Shown here: positions 1 to 6,140 of the stretch, one piece after another
Layout: the number at the start of each line of letters is the position of its first letter
How positions within the stretch are numbered: position 1 is the stretch's first letter
Source of the DNA: Rubrobacter sp.
GTDB taxonomy: Bacteria > Actinomycetota > Rubrobacteria > Rubrobacterales > Rubrobacteraceae
Assembly: GCA_013815485.1 (NCBI GenBank)
Contig: JACDGB010000035.1
Span: 1 to 10,358, forward strand
Length of the DNA stretch: 10,358 nucleotides
Reading direction: 5' to 3'
Program-made: the position numbers and the translations under genes
The notes under the pieces: model-generated
What the model was told of the DNA's origin: nothing
The model's input: only the letters and a program-made list of their open reading frames with translations
Databases searched by the model: none

Positions 1-945
1 CTCGCCATCGCCCTCGGCGTGGTGCTGGTGTCGGTGGCGCCCCAGATCTTCGAGCCCATAAGCCAACTCCTCGGCCTGGAGAATCGCGCCTTCGCCCTGC
101 TCGGGCTCTCGAACCTCATACTCTTCGCCCTGTTCCTGAACATCCTGAGCCGGGTGCGCGAGACCGGGCGGCGCAACGGGGAGATCGTCACCGGCCTAGC
201 CCTGCGCGACTACTCCGAACGGCATGGCCCCTTCGAGCAGGACGCGGAGAAGAGCAATGGACGGGGCAAAATCCTCATAATCGTGCCAGCCTACAACGAA
301 GGCGGGAGCATCAGGGACGTGCTGCGGGGGATACCGGCCTCGGTCCTCGGCCTCGAAGTGAAGACGGTCGTGGTTGACGACGGCTCGGAGGACGAAACGG
401 CCGCCATCGCCCTCCAGGAAGGCGTCCCAGTCGCCGCCCACATAGTCAACCGGGGTCAGGGCGACGCGCTCCGGACGGGCTTCGCCATCGCCCAGCTCGA
501 AAAGGCCGATATCGTCATCAACCTCGACGCCGACGGCCAGTACAAGCCGGAGGAGATCGGACCCCTCGCCACGCCCATAATCGAGGACAAGGCGGACTTC
601 GTGCTCGGCTCGCGGTTCAAGGGCTTCTACGAGGAGTCAGGCAGCGTCCGGCATGTTGGCGTCGCGTTCTTCTCCCAGATGCTCACAGTCCTCACCCGCA
701 CCCGCATAAGCGACTCCACGAATGGGTTCAGGGCGATAAGGGTCTCGGAGTTGCACAAGCTCGACCTGAGAGAGGACCGTTTCAACGCCACGGAGATCAT
801 CCTCGAAGCCCTCAACAACAAGCTGCGCTACGCGGAGGTCCCGGTCAGCATGCTCAAGCGGGCAGCCGGCGAGACCAAGAAGCCCGCGCAACTGCGCTAC
901 CCACTCGGCGTCTTCCGCGTCATCATCCAGACCTGGCTGCGGTAG
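1..945 (+). CDS. DUF2304-GT2 fusion: DPM1-like polyprenyl-phosphate glycosyltransferase (5' partial)
   Basis: The reading frame is open from base 1, so the true start lies upstream; the GTG at 19 is only the first start-like codon. Numbering from that GTG, residues 1-62 hold two hydrophobic stretches (the second about 24-44) followed by a basic segment ending in TGLALRDY, which resembles the C-terminal half of DUF2304 membrane proteins. A family 2 GT domain starts near residue 84: IIVPAYNEG (87-95), the nucleotide-binding VVDDGS (118-123), the metal-binding LDADGQ (169-174), GSRFKG (197-202) and STNGFRA (233-239). This order is typical of DPM1-like synthases that move a sugar from a nucleotide donor to polyprenyl phosphate at the inner membrane face. 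DUF2304 is more often a separate small gene next to such a GT, so the fusion is unusual. The sugar is unknown. Its product could feed the GT-C enzymes downstream. Confidence 0.88.
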   Translation, partial: LAIALGVVLVSVAPQIFEPISQLLGLENRAFALLGLSNLILFALFLNILSRVRETGRRNGEIVTGLALRDYSERHGPFEQDAEKSNGRGKILIIVPAYNEGGSIRDVLRGIPASVLGLEVKTVVVDDGSEDETAAIALQEGVPVAAHIVNRGQGDALRTGFAIAQLEKADIVINLDADGQYKPEEIGPLATPIIEDKADFVLGSRFKGFYEESGSVRHVGVAFFSQMLTVLTRTRISDSTNGFRAIRVSELHKLDLREDRFNATEIILEALNNKLRYAEVPVSMLKRAAGETKKPAQLRYPLGVFRVIIQTWLR

Positions 946-946
946 A

Positions 947-998
947 AGCTGGTCAGCCGATCAGCTAGTCAGCACGCCGCCTCCGGCGGCTCGTCAGC
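947..998. repeat. Phased 8-bp degenerate repeat (TCAGC core) with a small hairpin
   Basis: Directly after the stop codon of the glycosyltransferase gene, TCAGC occurs at 953, 961 and 969, exactly 8 bp apart, and again at 994. AGC is also in phase at 947. The intervening bases vary, so this is a phased degenerate repeat. A perfect hairpin, GCCGCC-TCC-GGCGGC, lies at 976-990. It has no T-run, so it is not a standard intrinsic terminator. The TCAGC core is complementary in sense to the GCTGA core of the next tract (1015-1047), giving the whole gap an inverted arrangement around the hairpin. Confidence 0.6.
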
Positions 999-1014
999 CA
1001 AGAGCGAGGGAAAT

Positions 1015-1047
1015 GCTGATAGCTTTCAAGGCTGATGGCTGATCGCT
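1015..1047. repeat. Phased ~7-bp degenerate repeat (GCTGAT core) overlapping a start codon
   Basis: GCT occurs at 1015, 1022, 1031, 1038 and 1045 with spacings 7, 9, 7 and 7. The fuller core GCTGAT is present at 1015, 1031 and 1038. The tract covers the ATG at 1035 and encodes the first residues of the flippase (MADRY). It looks like a member of a degenerate short-repeat family, in the same style as the 7-bp repeat at 2334-2364. Its function is unknown. Confidence 0.6.
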
Positions 1048-2303
1048 ACAAACCGCAGGGAGCGGGAACCGGGAGCCTGTACATCGGACTCTCCTTCGTG
1101 CTGGCCGGCGCGCTGACTTTCGCCTTTCAAAGCGTCTCCATGCGGGCCCTCGGTGGTCCCGCCGCGTACGCGCCGGTTGCGCTGCTGTGGAACGCCACGT
1201 TCCTGGTCGTGCAGGTATTGTGGGTGGCCGCGACGCAGACACTCGGTCGTCACGTAGCCGAGCGGGAGGCGCGGGGCGAAGACTGGAGTCCTGTCGTGTC
1301 CTCTGTGCGGCGCTGGCAGGCCGGGCTGCTCGTCTTGTTTCTGGTGGCGGCGCTGCTTCTATTTCCGCTGTTGACGGCGGAGGTCTTCGAGGACCCGTGG
1401 TTGACGGCGGCTTTCGTCGTGGCGGTGGCTCTGTATGCGCCGGAGTATTTCAGGCGGGGCATCTTCAACGGGCATCGCCAGAGCACCAGGATGGGGGCTC
1501 AGATCCTGGCCGAGGCAGCGAGCCGGGTCGCGCTCGCCGCCGGGCTGCTGGCGATTGGACTCGGCGTGACCGGTCCCGCTATCGCCATCGTGCTCGCACC
1601 AGTCATCGGGGTTTTGGCCGTCCGTCCGGCGCGGGTTTCGCGTCCCTCGAAACCGGGAGGGCCATTCTCGGCGGGGAAGGCTTTGCGGTTCGCGGCTCCG
1701 GTTTTGGCGTGCATGGCCTGCGCCCAGACGCTGGCGAGCGGCGGCGTGATCCTGGTCGGTCTGCTTGGCGGAACGAAAGTGCAAATAGGTCTGTTCGGGG
1801 CGGCCCTGATCTTCACCCGCATCCCACAATACGTCCTGAGCCCGGTGATCGGGGCTCTCTTACCCCACGCCAGCCGCGCGCTCTCCCTCGGGGGCCAAAA
1901 CGCGCTCGACCGCTTCGTGCTCCGCGCAGTCGGGGTCGTCGGCGCGGCCGGGGTCGTCATGGTGGCCGGCGCATGGACTCTAGGCGAGTGGGGCCTCAAG
2001 CTGTTCGGTGGCTCGCGCTTCGAGGCGGACGGCCTCCTGCTGGCGGCGCTCGCCGCCCTCGCCGCCTTCTACCTGCTCTCCGAAACCCTCACCCAGGCGC
2101 TCTTCGCCCTCGGCCACGCCCGACTCGCGGCGGCGGGCTGGGCCACCGGGCTCGCCGTCGCCGCCGTCTGTCTGCCGCTCCTCGCCGCAGGCGTGGTGGA
2201 GAAAGTCGCCTACTCGATGGCACTCGGCGCGCTCGTCGCGGCATTGGCGCAGGCGGCTTTCTATCTGGCGTCGAGGAGACGACCAGCGAATCACGAAGCC
2301 TGA
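1035..2303 (+). CDS. Wzx/MATE-like polysaccharide flippase (oligosaccharide exporter family)
   Basis: The protein has 422 residues and is mostly hydrophobic, with roughly 10-12 predicted membrane segments from about residue 14 to the end, a size and layout typical of MOP-superfamily flippases. A polar, Arg-rich break after the first four segments (about residues 136-152, PEYFRRGIFNGHRQ) resembles the 'R-x-x-L/F-x-G' loop common in O-antigen flippases. Such proteins move lipid-linked oligosaccharides from the cytoplasmic to the outer leaflet. The start is uncertain: an in-frame TAG at 1020-1022 rules out starts upstream, the ATG at 1035 lies inside a short-repeat tract, and there is no well-placed ribosome binding site (a GAGGGA at 1005-1010 is too far). 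It follows the DPM1-like gene by 89 bp on the same strand. It could instead transport another lipid-linked substrate; no catalytic motif can settle that. Confidence 0.82.
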   Translation: MADRYKPQGAGTGSLYIGLSFVLAGALTFAFQSVSMRALGGPAAYAPVALLWNATFLVVQVLWVAATQTLGRHVAEREARGEDWSPVVSSVRRWQAGLLVLFLVAALLLFPLLTAEVFEDPWLTAAFVVAVALYAPEYFRRGIFNGHRQSTRMGAQILAEAASRVALAAGLLAIGLGVTGPAIAIVLAPVIGVLAVRPARVSRPSKPGGPFSAGKALRFAAPVLACMACAQTLASGGVILVGLLGGTKVQIGLFGAALIFTRIPQYVLSPVIGALLPHASRALSLGGQNALDRFVLRAVGVVGAAGVVMVAGAWTLGEWGLKLFGGSRFEADGLLLAALAALAAFYLLSETLTQALFALGHARLAAAGWATGLAVAAVCLPLLAAGVVEKVAYSMALGALVAALAQAAFYLASRRRPANHEA

Positions 2304-2505
2304 TACCGGATCCGGGTAAAGAGTTCGTTTCGTTCGTCTTTCGCGAGTCGGAAGTCGTGGGTCGAAAAGAGCTTGAGGCCCGCGCCGAACACGGAAGAGA
2401 ACAACCGGATTCCGTATGACCAAAGCTTCGCCGACGACCGCCGTCCTCCCGGACAGGTCTTCGCGGAAACGACAGGGTACTTCATGGCGCTCAACGTAAA
2501 CTCCG
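2304..2505. other. Convergent intergenic gap, no gene recognised
   Basis: This 202-bp gap separates the stop of the flippase gene from the stop of the opposite-strand epimerase. It starts with a 10-bp palindrome, CCGGATCCGG (2306-2315), then a phased heptamer tract. Bases 2368-2505 show no recognisable domain in any frame and no hairpin followed by a T-run on either strand, so no intrinsic terminator can be named for the convergent pair. Confidence 0.6.
2334..2364. repeat. Phased 7-bp degenerate repeat (TCG core)
   Basis: TCG occurs at 2334, 2341, 2348, 2355 and 2362, exactly 7 bp apart, with variable bases between. The clearest units are GTCGGAA, GTCGTGG and GTCGAAA from 2347 to 2367. Read on the other strand it is a run of CGAC/CGAA-type heptamers. 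It resembles in style the short tandemly repeated heptamers known from intergenic regions of some cyanobacteria, but no relationship is shown. Confidence 0.6.
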
Positions 2506-3495
2506 CTATGCGCCTGGGGCCACGAACCACTCGACGGTGCGGCGCAGCCCTTCATCGAGAACTACTTCGGCCCGCCAGCCGAGCAGGCGGCCGGCTTTGG
2601 AGGTGTCTGAGTAGTTGCGTTGCACGTCGCCGAGGCGCGGGGCGGTCTGGCGAACCTCCACGTCCTTCATGCCGGCGACGGCTAGGATGGGGAGGAGCTT
2701 GTCCAGCAGTTCGCGCACGGATGTCTCGAAGCTGGTGGCGATCTGGAATATCTCTCCGCCGACGCCCTCCACGGTAGCGGCGAGTTTTAGCGCACGGATC
2801 AAGTCCCCGATAAAGATGAAGTCCCGCGTCTGGCTTCCGTCGCCGTATATCTCAAGCGGCTCCCCACTCGTCGCGCGCTTGATGAACCGGGCTACCGCGC
2901 TGTTCTTGTGCCCCGAGAGCGGCCCGTAGACGTTCCCGAACCGCAGGGCCACCGTCTCGACTCCGAAGGTGCGGAAGTAGGCGGAGCAGTATCCCTCGCC
3001 GGAGAGCTTGCTCGACCCGTAGGGAGAGACAGGATGGGATGCCAGTTCCTCGTGCAACGGCGGCTCGACCTCGCCCACCGCCGCCCCGCTGGAGGCGAAG
3101 ACGAAGCGTTTCACGCCGTTGTGGCGGGCGGCTTCCAGGTAGTTGAGGGTGCCGATCACATTCGTCAGACAGTCCTTGCGCGGGTCTTCGACGGATGGCG
3201 CAACCCCCGTGTTGGCGGCGAGGTGGACGATCACATCCGCCCCCTCCGCCACCCGCAAAGCCAGCCCCTCATCCAGAATATCCCCGATGATCAACTCAAC
3301 CTCAGCCGAAGCGGAAACCATCGGCCCGATCCCCTCCGCCGGGCTTTCAATGAACCGTCCAGCGGATGCCAGGTCCTCCCTCGCGCCAACCGCGAGGTTG
3401 TCCACGACGCGCACCGAATGCCCGCCCTCCTCCACCAGCGACCGGATGAAAGCCGTCCCCAGAAACCCGCAACCGCCCGTAACCAGCCAGTTCAT
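2506..3495 (-). CDS. Extended-SDR NAD-dependent sugar-nucleotide epimerase/dehydratase (GalE-like)
   Basis: From the ATG at 3495 the protein has 329 residues, normal for extended SDRs. The NAD-binding motif TGGCGFLG is at residues 6-13, the conserved LAANT about 92-96, the catalytic YxxxK (YGSSK) at 159-163, and RFGNVYGP and GDGSQTRDFIFIGDL further on. The C-terminus carries the family's typical LGW...EGL..TVEWF ending. It probably interconverts a nucleotide sugar such as UDP-Glc/UDP-Gal or their N-acetyl forms; the exact substrate cannot be read. The usual catalytic 'SSxxxYG' stretch reads SSGAAVGE, so the Tyr before Gly is replaced by Val. Starts: ATG 3495 has GGAG 6 nt upstream and puts the Rossmann motif at the normal distance; ATG 3507 (four residues longer) has GAGG 7 nt upstream. 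It is transcribed against its neighbours, convergent with the flippase and divergent from the DUF2723 gene. Confidence 0.9.
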   Translation of the reverse strand: MNWLVTGGCGFLGTAFIRSLVEEGGHSVRVVDNLAVGAREDLASAGRFIESPAEGIGPMVSASAEVELIIGDILDEGLALRVAEGADVIVHLAANTGVAPSVEDPRKDCLTNVIGTLNYLEAARHNGVKRFVFASSGAAVGEVEPPLHEELASHPVSPYGSSKLSGEGYCSAYFRTFGVETVALRFGNVYGPLSGHKNSAVARFIKRATSGEPLEIYGDGSQTRDFIFIGDLIRALKLAATVEGVGGEIFQIATSFETSVRELLDKLLPILAVAGMKDVEVRQTAPRLGDVQRNYSDTSKAGRLLGWRAEVVLDEGLRRTVEWFVAPGA

Positions 3496-3545
3496 GCGCG
3501 TCTCCATAGCGAAACCTCGAAATTTCCATCCTTCTTCGACTCCAT
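3492..3545 (-). CDS. Possible 17-residue leader peptide coupled to the epimerase
   Basis: On the minus strand a strong Shine-Dalgarno (AAGGAGG, 3551-3557) lies 5 nt before an ATG at 3545. The frame reads MESKKDGNFEVSLWRRA and ends in a TGA (3494-3492) that overlaps the epimerase ATG (3495-3493) as ATGA. This is the best ribosome binding site in the window, yet it is out of frame with the epimerase. The arrangement suggests a short upstream ORF whose translation is coupled to the epimerase. Coincidence is possible because each element is short. No known leader-peptide family is recognised. Confidence 0.35.
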   Translation of the reverse strand: MESKKDGNFEVSLWRRA

Positions 3546-3550
3546 GAAAT

Positions 3551-3557
3551 CCTCCTT
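3551..3557 (-). promoter_or_regulatory. Strong Shine-Dalgarno (AAGGAGG) for the leader ORF
   Basis: AAGGAGG on the minus strand, 5 nt from the ATG at 3545. It is the closest match in the window to the anti-SD sequence, and it points to the short frame rather than to either candidate epimerase start. Confidence 0.5.
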
Positions 3558-3716
3558 CGCTACCGTATGAGATCCTCGATATCCGAGCCGACAAAGCATA
3601 GCTTCCGTGACGGCGGTTTTGTACCCGAGCCGTTTAACGAAGATTTAATGCCACGCTCACCTCCGCTTAACGATGTTCCGTGCGAGTTCAGGAGAAGAAT
3701 AGTATCTTTTGCAGTC
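3558..3716. promoter_or_regulatory. Divergent promoter region between the epimerase and DUF2723 genes
   Basis: This gap lies between two outward-facing genes and must hold the start signals for both. It is clearly richer in A and T than its surroundings, especially 3614-3670. TTAACGA is repeated directly at 3634-3640 and 3667-3673, 33 bp apart, about three helical turns, a possible pair of operator half-sites. A weak -10-like TAGTAT lies at 3700-3705, 11 nt before the ATG at 3717, which would suit a leaderless transcript; no convincing -35 box pairs with it. No clear minus-strand promoter was found. Confidence 0.4.
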
Positions 3717-5360
3717 ATGTCCGCTGAGATAACAGAGAACGACTGGGGCGCGAGCAAGAAAGAGAGTGGCCCCCGGCGACTGGTCCCGGCCCTCGCCGGG
3801 GTGGGCGTCGCCCTGTTCGTGTTCGTGCTTTACCTGCGGACGCTCGCCCCGACCGTGCTTCCCCTCGACCGGACGGAACTGCCGGACTCGGCGATGCTCC
3901 AGATGCAGGCGGGCGTGCTCGGCATCACGCATCCCACCGGCTACCCGACCTACCTGATGCTCGGCCACCTCTTCACGTACCTGCCCTTCGGGGATGTCGC
4001 CTATCGCGTCAACCTCGCCTCCGCCGTCTTCGGGGCGCTGGCGGTGCTTGCGGTCTACGCGGCGGGCTACCTGTGTACCCGCCGCATGGTTCCGGCGGCG
4101 GCCGGCGCACTCACTTTCGGGCTTGGGATGACCCTCTGGAGTCAGGCCGTCGTCGCCGAGGTTTACACCCTCAACGCCCTCCTCGTCTCCCTCACGCTCC
4201 TCGCTCTCCTCCTCTGGCGTTGGCAGCAAAACGACCGGTACCTGCTCATGGCGGCCTTCGGGGCTGGCCTGTGCGTGACCAACCACATGACGAGCGGGCT
4301 GATGCTGCCTGCGATCCTGCTCTTCGTCGGGCTCGTCCGGTGGCGCAAGTTGTTGGAGTGGCGGCTCGCGCTCAAGGGAGCCGGAGGTTTCCTGCTCGGG
4401 CTCGCGCCTTATCTGTACTTGCCTCTCAGGGCCGCGATGGACCCTGCTTTCGAGGGGAACAACCCAACGAGCCTCGACCGCTTCTGGTATGTGATCAGCG
4501 GCGGCAACCTGACCGGCACGTTCTTCGCCTTCGGGCCGGCGGAGTTGCCCGAGCGCCTGATTTTCTACTGGGGACATCTCGTGGAAAACTTCAATCCCCT
4601 GCTCCTGATGGTCGCTCTGACGGGGGCCGCAGTGCTCATTTTCCGGGACCGGGCCCTCGCCGCGCTCACGGGCTTCCTATGCCTCGGCTGGCTCTTCCAC
4701 GCGCTGGAGAACGACATCCCCGACGTGCAGCTTTATTTCATCCCGACGTACCTGATCCTCTGCCTCTGGATAACCACCGGCCTGGACGAACTACTAAAGG
4801 CGGCGGAGGACGCAACTTCCCGGCTGCGCGGGACTCTGAGAACGGCGACCCCAGTTATCCTCTCGGTGGCGATGCTCCTTCTGCCGTTGCCCAGCCTCCG
4901 GGATACTTACGCCGCTAACAACATGAGCGAAGCATACGAAGGTCAGGAGGTTATCGAGACCGTGGTGGAGAAGACCGCGCCGAACTCCACCGTGCTGCAC
5001 CACCGGAGCCAGCTCTGGTACATGGTCGTGGTCGAGGAGCGCCGCCAAGACCTGACCATCGTTGACCCATTCTGGCACAACACGAACATCCGCTACGCCG
5101 ACCTAGTCTGGCCCGATGACTCTGACCTCCCGACCACGGATCTCCGCTACGGAACAGATGACCGCTCGGGCGTCGAAGCCGCGAAGAAAGCCGCCGATAA
5201 TGGCCGCGTCTACATCCTGGACCAGGGCATCGCCGACCCGGAGAAGCTCAGAGAAGGCGGCTTCGATATCGTGCGCGTCGAAAAGGGCGTCCTCTACGAG
5301 CTGGTCCCGAAGGACGGGCGGGAACCGGAGAGTTCGGCTACAATCGGCAGTCCGGGATGA
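3717..5360 (+). CDS. DUF2723 GT-C family membrane glycosyltransferase
   Basis: The protein has 547 residues: a short charged N-terminus, a first membrane segment about 23-43, many further hydrophobic segments to about 400, and a soluble C-terminal part (about 405-547). The DUF2723 signature is clear: LAPTVLPLDRTELPDS (43-58) with acidic D51 and E54 in the first outer loop, GITHPTGYPTYLMLGHLF (69-86), LPFGDVAYRVNLAS (89-102) and WSQAVVAEVYTLNA (141-154). Such proteins belong to the GT-C superfamily, which normally transfers a sugar from a polyprenyl-phosphate carrier on the outer membrane face; the acceptor is unknown. The frame extends back to 3567, but the ATG at 3717 gives the normal short N-terminus. 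There is no well-placed SD (GGAGA at 3691 is about 21 nt away), so translation may be leaderless. It is the first of five same-strand genes; the next begins 22 bp after its stop. Confidence 0.87.
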   Translation: MSAEITENDWGASKKESGPRRLVPALAGVGVALFVFVLYLRTLAPTVLPLDRTELPDSAMLQMQAGVLGITHPTGYPTYLMLGHLFTYLPFGDVAYRVNLASAVFGALAVLAVYAAGYLCTRRMVPAAAGALTFGLGMTLWSQAVVAEVYTLNALLVSLTLLALLLWRWQQNDRYLLMAAFGAGLCVTNHMTSGLMLPAILLFVGLVRWRKLLEWRLALKGAGGFLLGLAPYLYLPLRAAMDPAFEGNNPTSLDRFWYVISGGNLTGTFFAFGPAELPERLIFYWGHLVENFNPLLLMVALTGAAVLIFRDRALAALTGFLCLGWLFHALENDIPDVQLYFIPTYLILCLWITTGLDELLKAAEDATSRLRGTLRTATPVILSVAMLLLPLPSLRDTYAANNMSEAYEGQEVIETVVEKTAPNSTVLHHRSQLWYMVVVEERRQDLTIVDPFWHNTNIRYADLVWPDDSDLPTTDLRYGTDDRSGVEAAKKAADNGRVYILDQGIADPEKLREGGFDIVRVEKGVLYELVPKDGREPESSATIGSPG

Positions 5361-5366
5361 CGCGAC

Positions 5367-5373
5367 AGGAAGG
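5367..5373 (+). promoter_or_regulatory. Ribosome binding site for the MBL hydrolase gene
   Basis: AGGAAGG sits 9 nt before the ATG at 5383. This decides the start against the longer open frame (from 5116), which overlaps the DUF2723 gene and encodes low-complexity Arg/Ser sequence before the ATG. Confidence 0.6.
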
Positions 5374-5382
5374 CTTTCGGAG

Positions 5383-6114
5383 ATGTCAGAGGCGGCTCCT
5401 CCAGCGGAGAACGATAAAAACGCGGACGCGACGACTTATCTTTTCGAGCAGTTCCGGGTGGAGCGAGGATGTCTCGGGTACGTGGTCGCCGAGCGGGAGG
5501 GCGGGGTCGCCGCCATCGTGGATCCGGAGGTCGGGATGGTCGAGCCAATGCTCGACTACGTGTTCGAGCACGCCTTGCGGCTCCGCTACATCGTGGACAC
5601 CCACACGCACGCCGACCACTTCTCAGGCGTCCGGGAACTCAAGGCGAAGACCGTGGCGAAGGTCGTGATGCACGACAAAGCTCCGGCGAGTTGCGTGGAT
5701 TTTCGGATCGAGGACGGCGATAGGCTGTGGCTGGATACGCTACCTTTGAAGTTCTTGCACACGCCGGGGCATGCGAAGGATCTCGTCTCCATCGTGTTGC
5801 CTGGCAAGGTTCTGAGCGCGGACGCGCTCTTGATCGGCTCCTGCGGACGCACCGATCTCCCGAACGGCAACCCCACCCGCCAATACCACACGCTCTACTA
5901 CACCTACCGGAGCCTGCCGGACGACCTCTCCGTCTATCCAGGCCACGACTACAATGACCGGACTCATTCCACGCTGGCCGAGGAGAAAGAGAACAACCCG
6001 AAGATGCTGTTCGCCTCCGAGGAGGAATTCGTCGAGTACATGGAGCGGGAGAACCCAGCCAAACTCTCTCCCGTCCACCAGCTCGCCGACGCACTCAAGG
6101 CCAACATGGCTTGA
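5383..6114 (+). CDS. ETHE1-like metallo-beta-lactamase-fold hydrolase (persulfide dioxygenase type)
   Basis: The protein has 243 residues, a single MBL-fold domain with no signal peptide, so it is cytoplasmic. Metal ligands follow the ETHE1/glyoxalase II order: THTHADH (73-79; H74, H76, D78, H79), HTPGH (126-130; H130), an Asp in SADALL (D147) and PGHDY (187-190 region; H188). The stretch ADALLIGSCGRTDLPNG (146-162) and the later STLAEEKENNPKM match the persulfide dioxygenase subgroup better than glyoxalase II. Characterised members oxidise glutathione persulfide to sulfite and glutathione using one iron. Actinobacteria mostly use other thiols, so the physiological persulfide is an open point. 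After HTPGH the usual Thr-Pro-Gly/Asp-Ser reads AKDLVS. It lies 22 bp after the DUF2723 gene and 26 bp before the sulfatase-like gene, so it is probably co-transcribed with them although its role there is unclear. Confidence 0.88.
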   Translation: MSEAAPPAENDKNADATTYLFEQFRVERGCLGYVVAEREGGVAAIVDPEVGMVEPMLDYVFEHALRLRYIVDTHTHADHFSGVRELKAKTVAKVVMHDKAPASCVDFRIEDGDRLWLDTLPLKFLHTPGHAKDLVSIVLPGKVLSADALLIGSCGRTDLPNGNPTRQYHTLYYTYRSLPDDLSVYPGHDYNDRTHSTLAEEKENNPKMLFASEEEFVEYMERENPAKLSPVHQLADALKANMA

Positions 6115-6128
6115 ACGGCGATGACCAC

Positions 6129-6135
6129 GAGGGAG
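6129..6135 (+). promoter_or_regulatory. Ribosome binding site deciding the TTG start of the sulfatase-like gene
   Basis: GAGGGAG lies 5 nt before the TTG at 6141. The alternative upstream TTG at 6111, overlapping the previous stop as TTGA, has no comparable site and would add ten polar residues before the Tat motif. Confidence 0.6.
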
Positions 6136-6140
6136 CTGGC

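Noticed and set aside
976..990. Hairpin GCCGCC-TCC-GGCGGC as a terminator for the glycosyltransferase gene
   Set aside because: The stem is only 6 bp and no T-run follows; the flippase gene continues on the same strand.
1013..1042. 9-codon frame (MLIAFKADG) overlapping the flippase start
   Set aside because: It is made largely of the GCTGAT repeat, and GAGGGA is too close to its ATG to act as a normal ribosome binding site.
2306..2315. Palindrome CCGGATCCGG after the flippase stop as a terminator
   Set aside because: It has no loop and no T-run; a 10-bp GC palindrome is not surprising in this base composition.
1187..2419. Long alternative frame (410 codons) overlapping the flippase gene
   Set aside because: The translation is Arg/Gly-rich low-complexity shadow sequence, whereas the other frame has a regular pattern of membrane segments.
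5116..5382. N-terminal extension of the MBL hydrolase frame
   Set aside because: It overlaps the DUF2723 gene, encodes Arg/Ser-rich shadow sequence, and the family domain with a good ribosome binding site begins at 5383.
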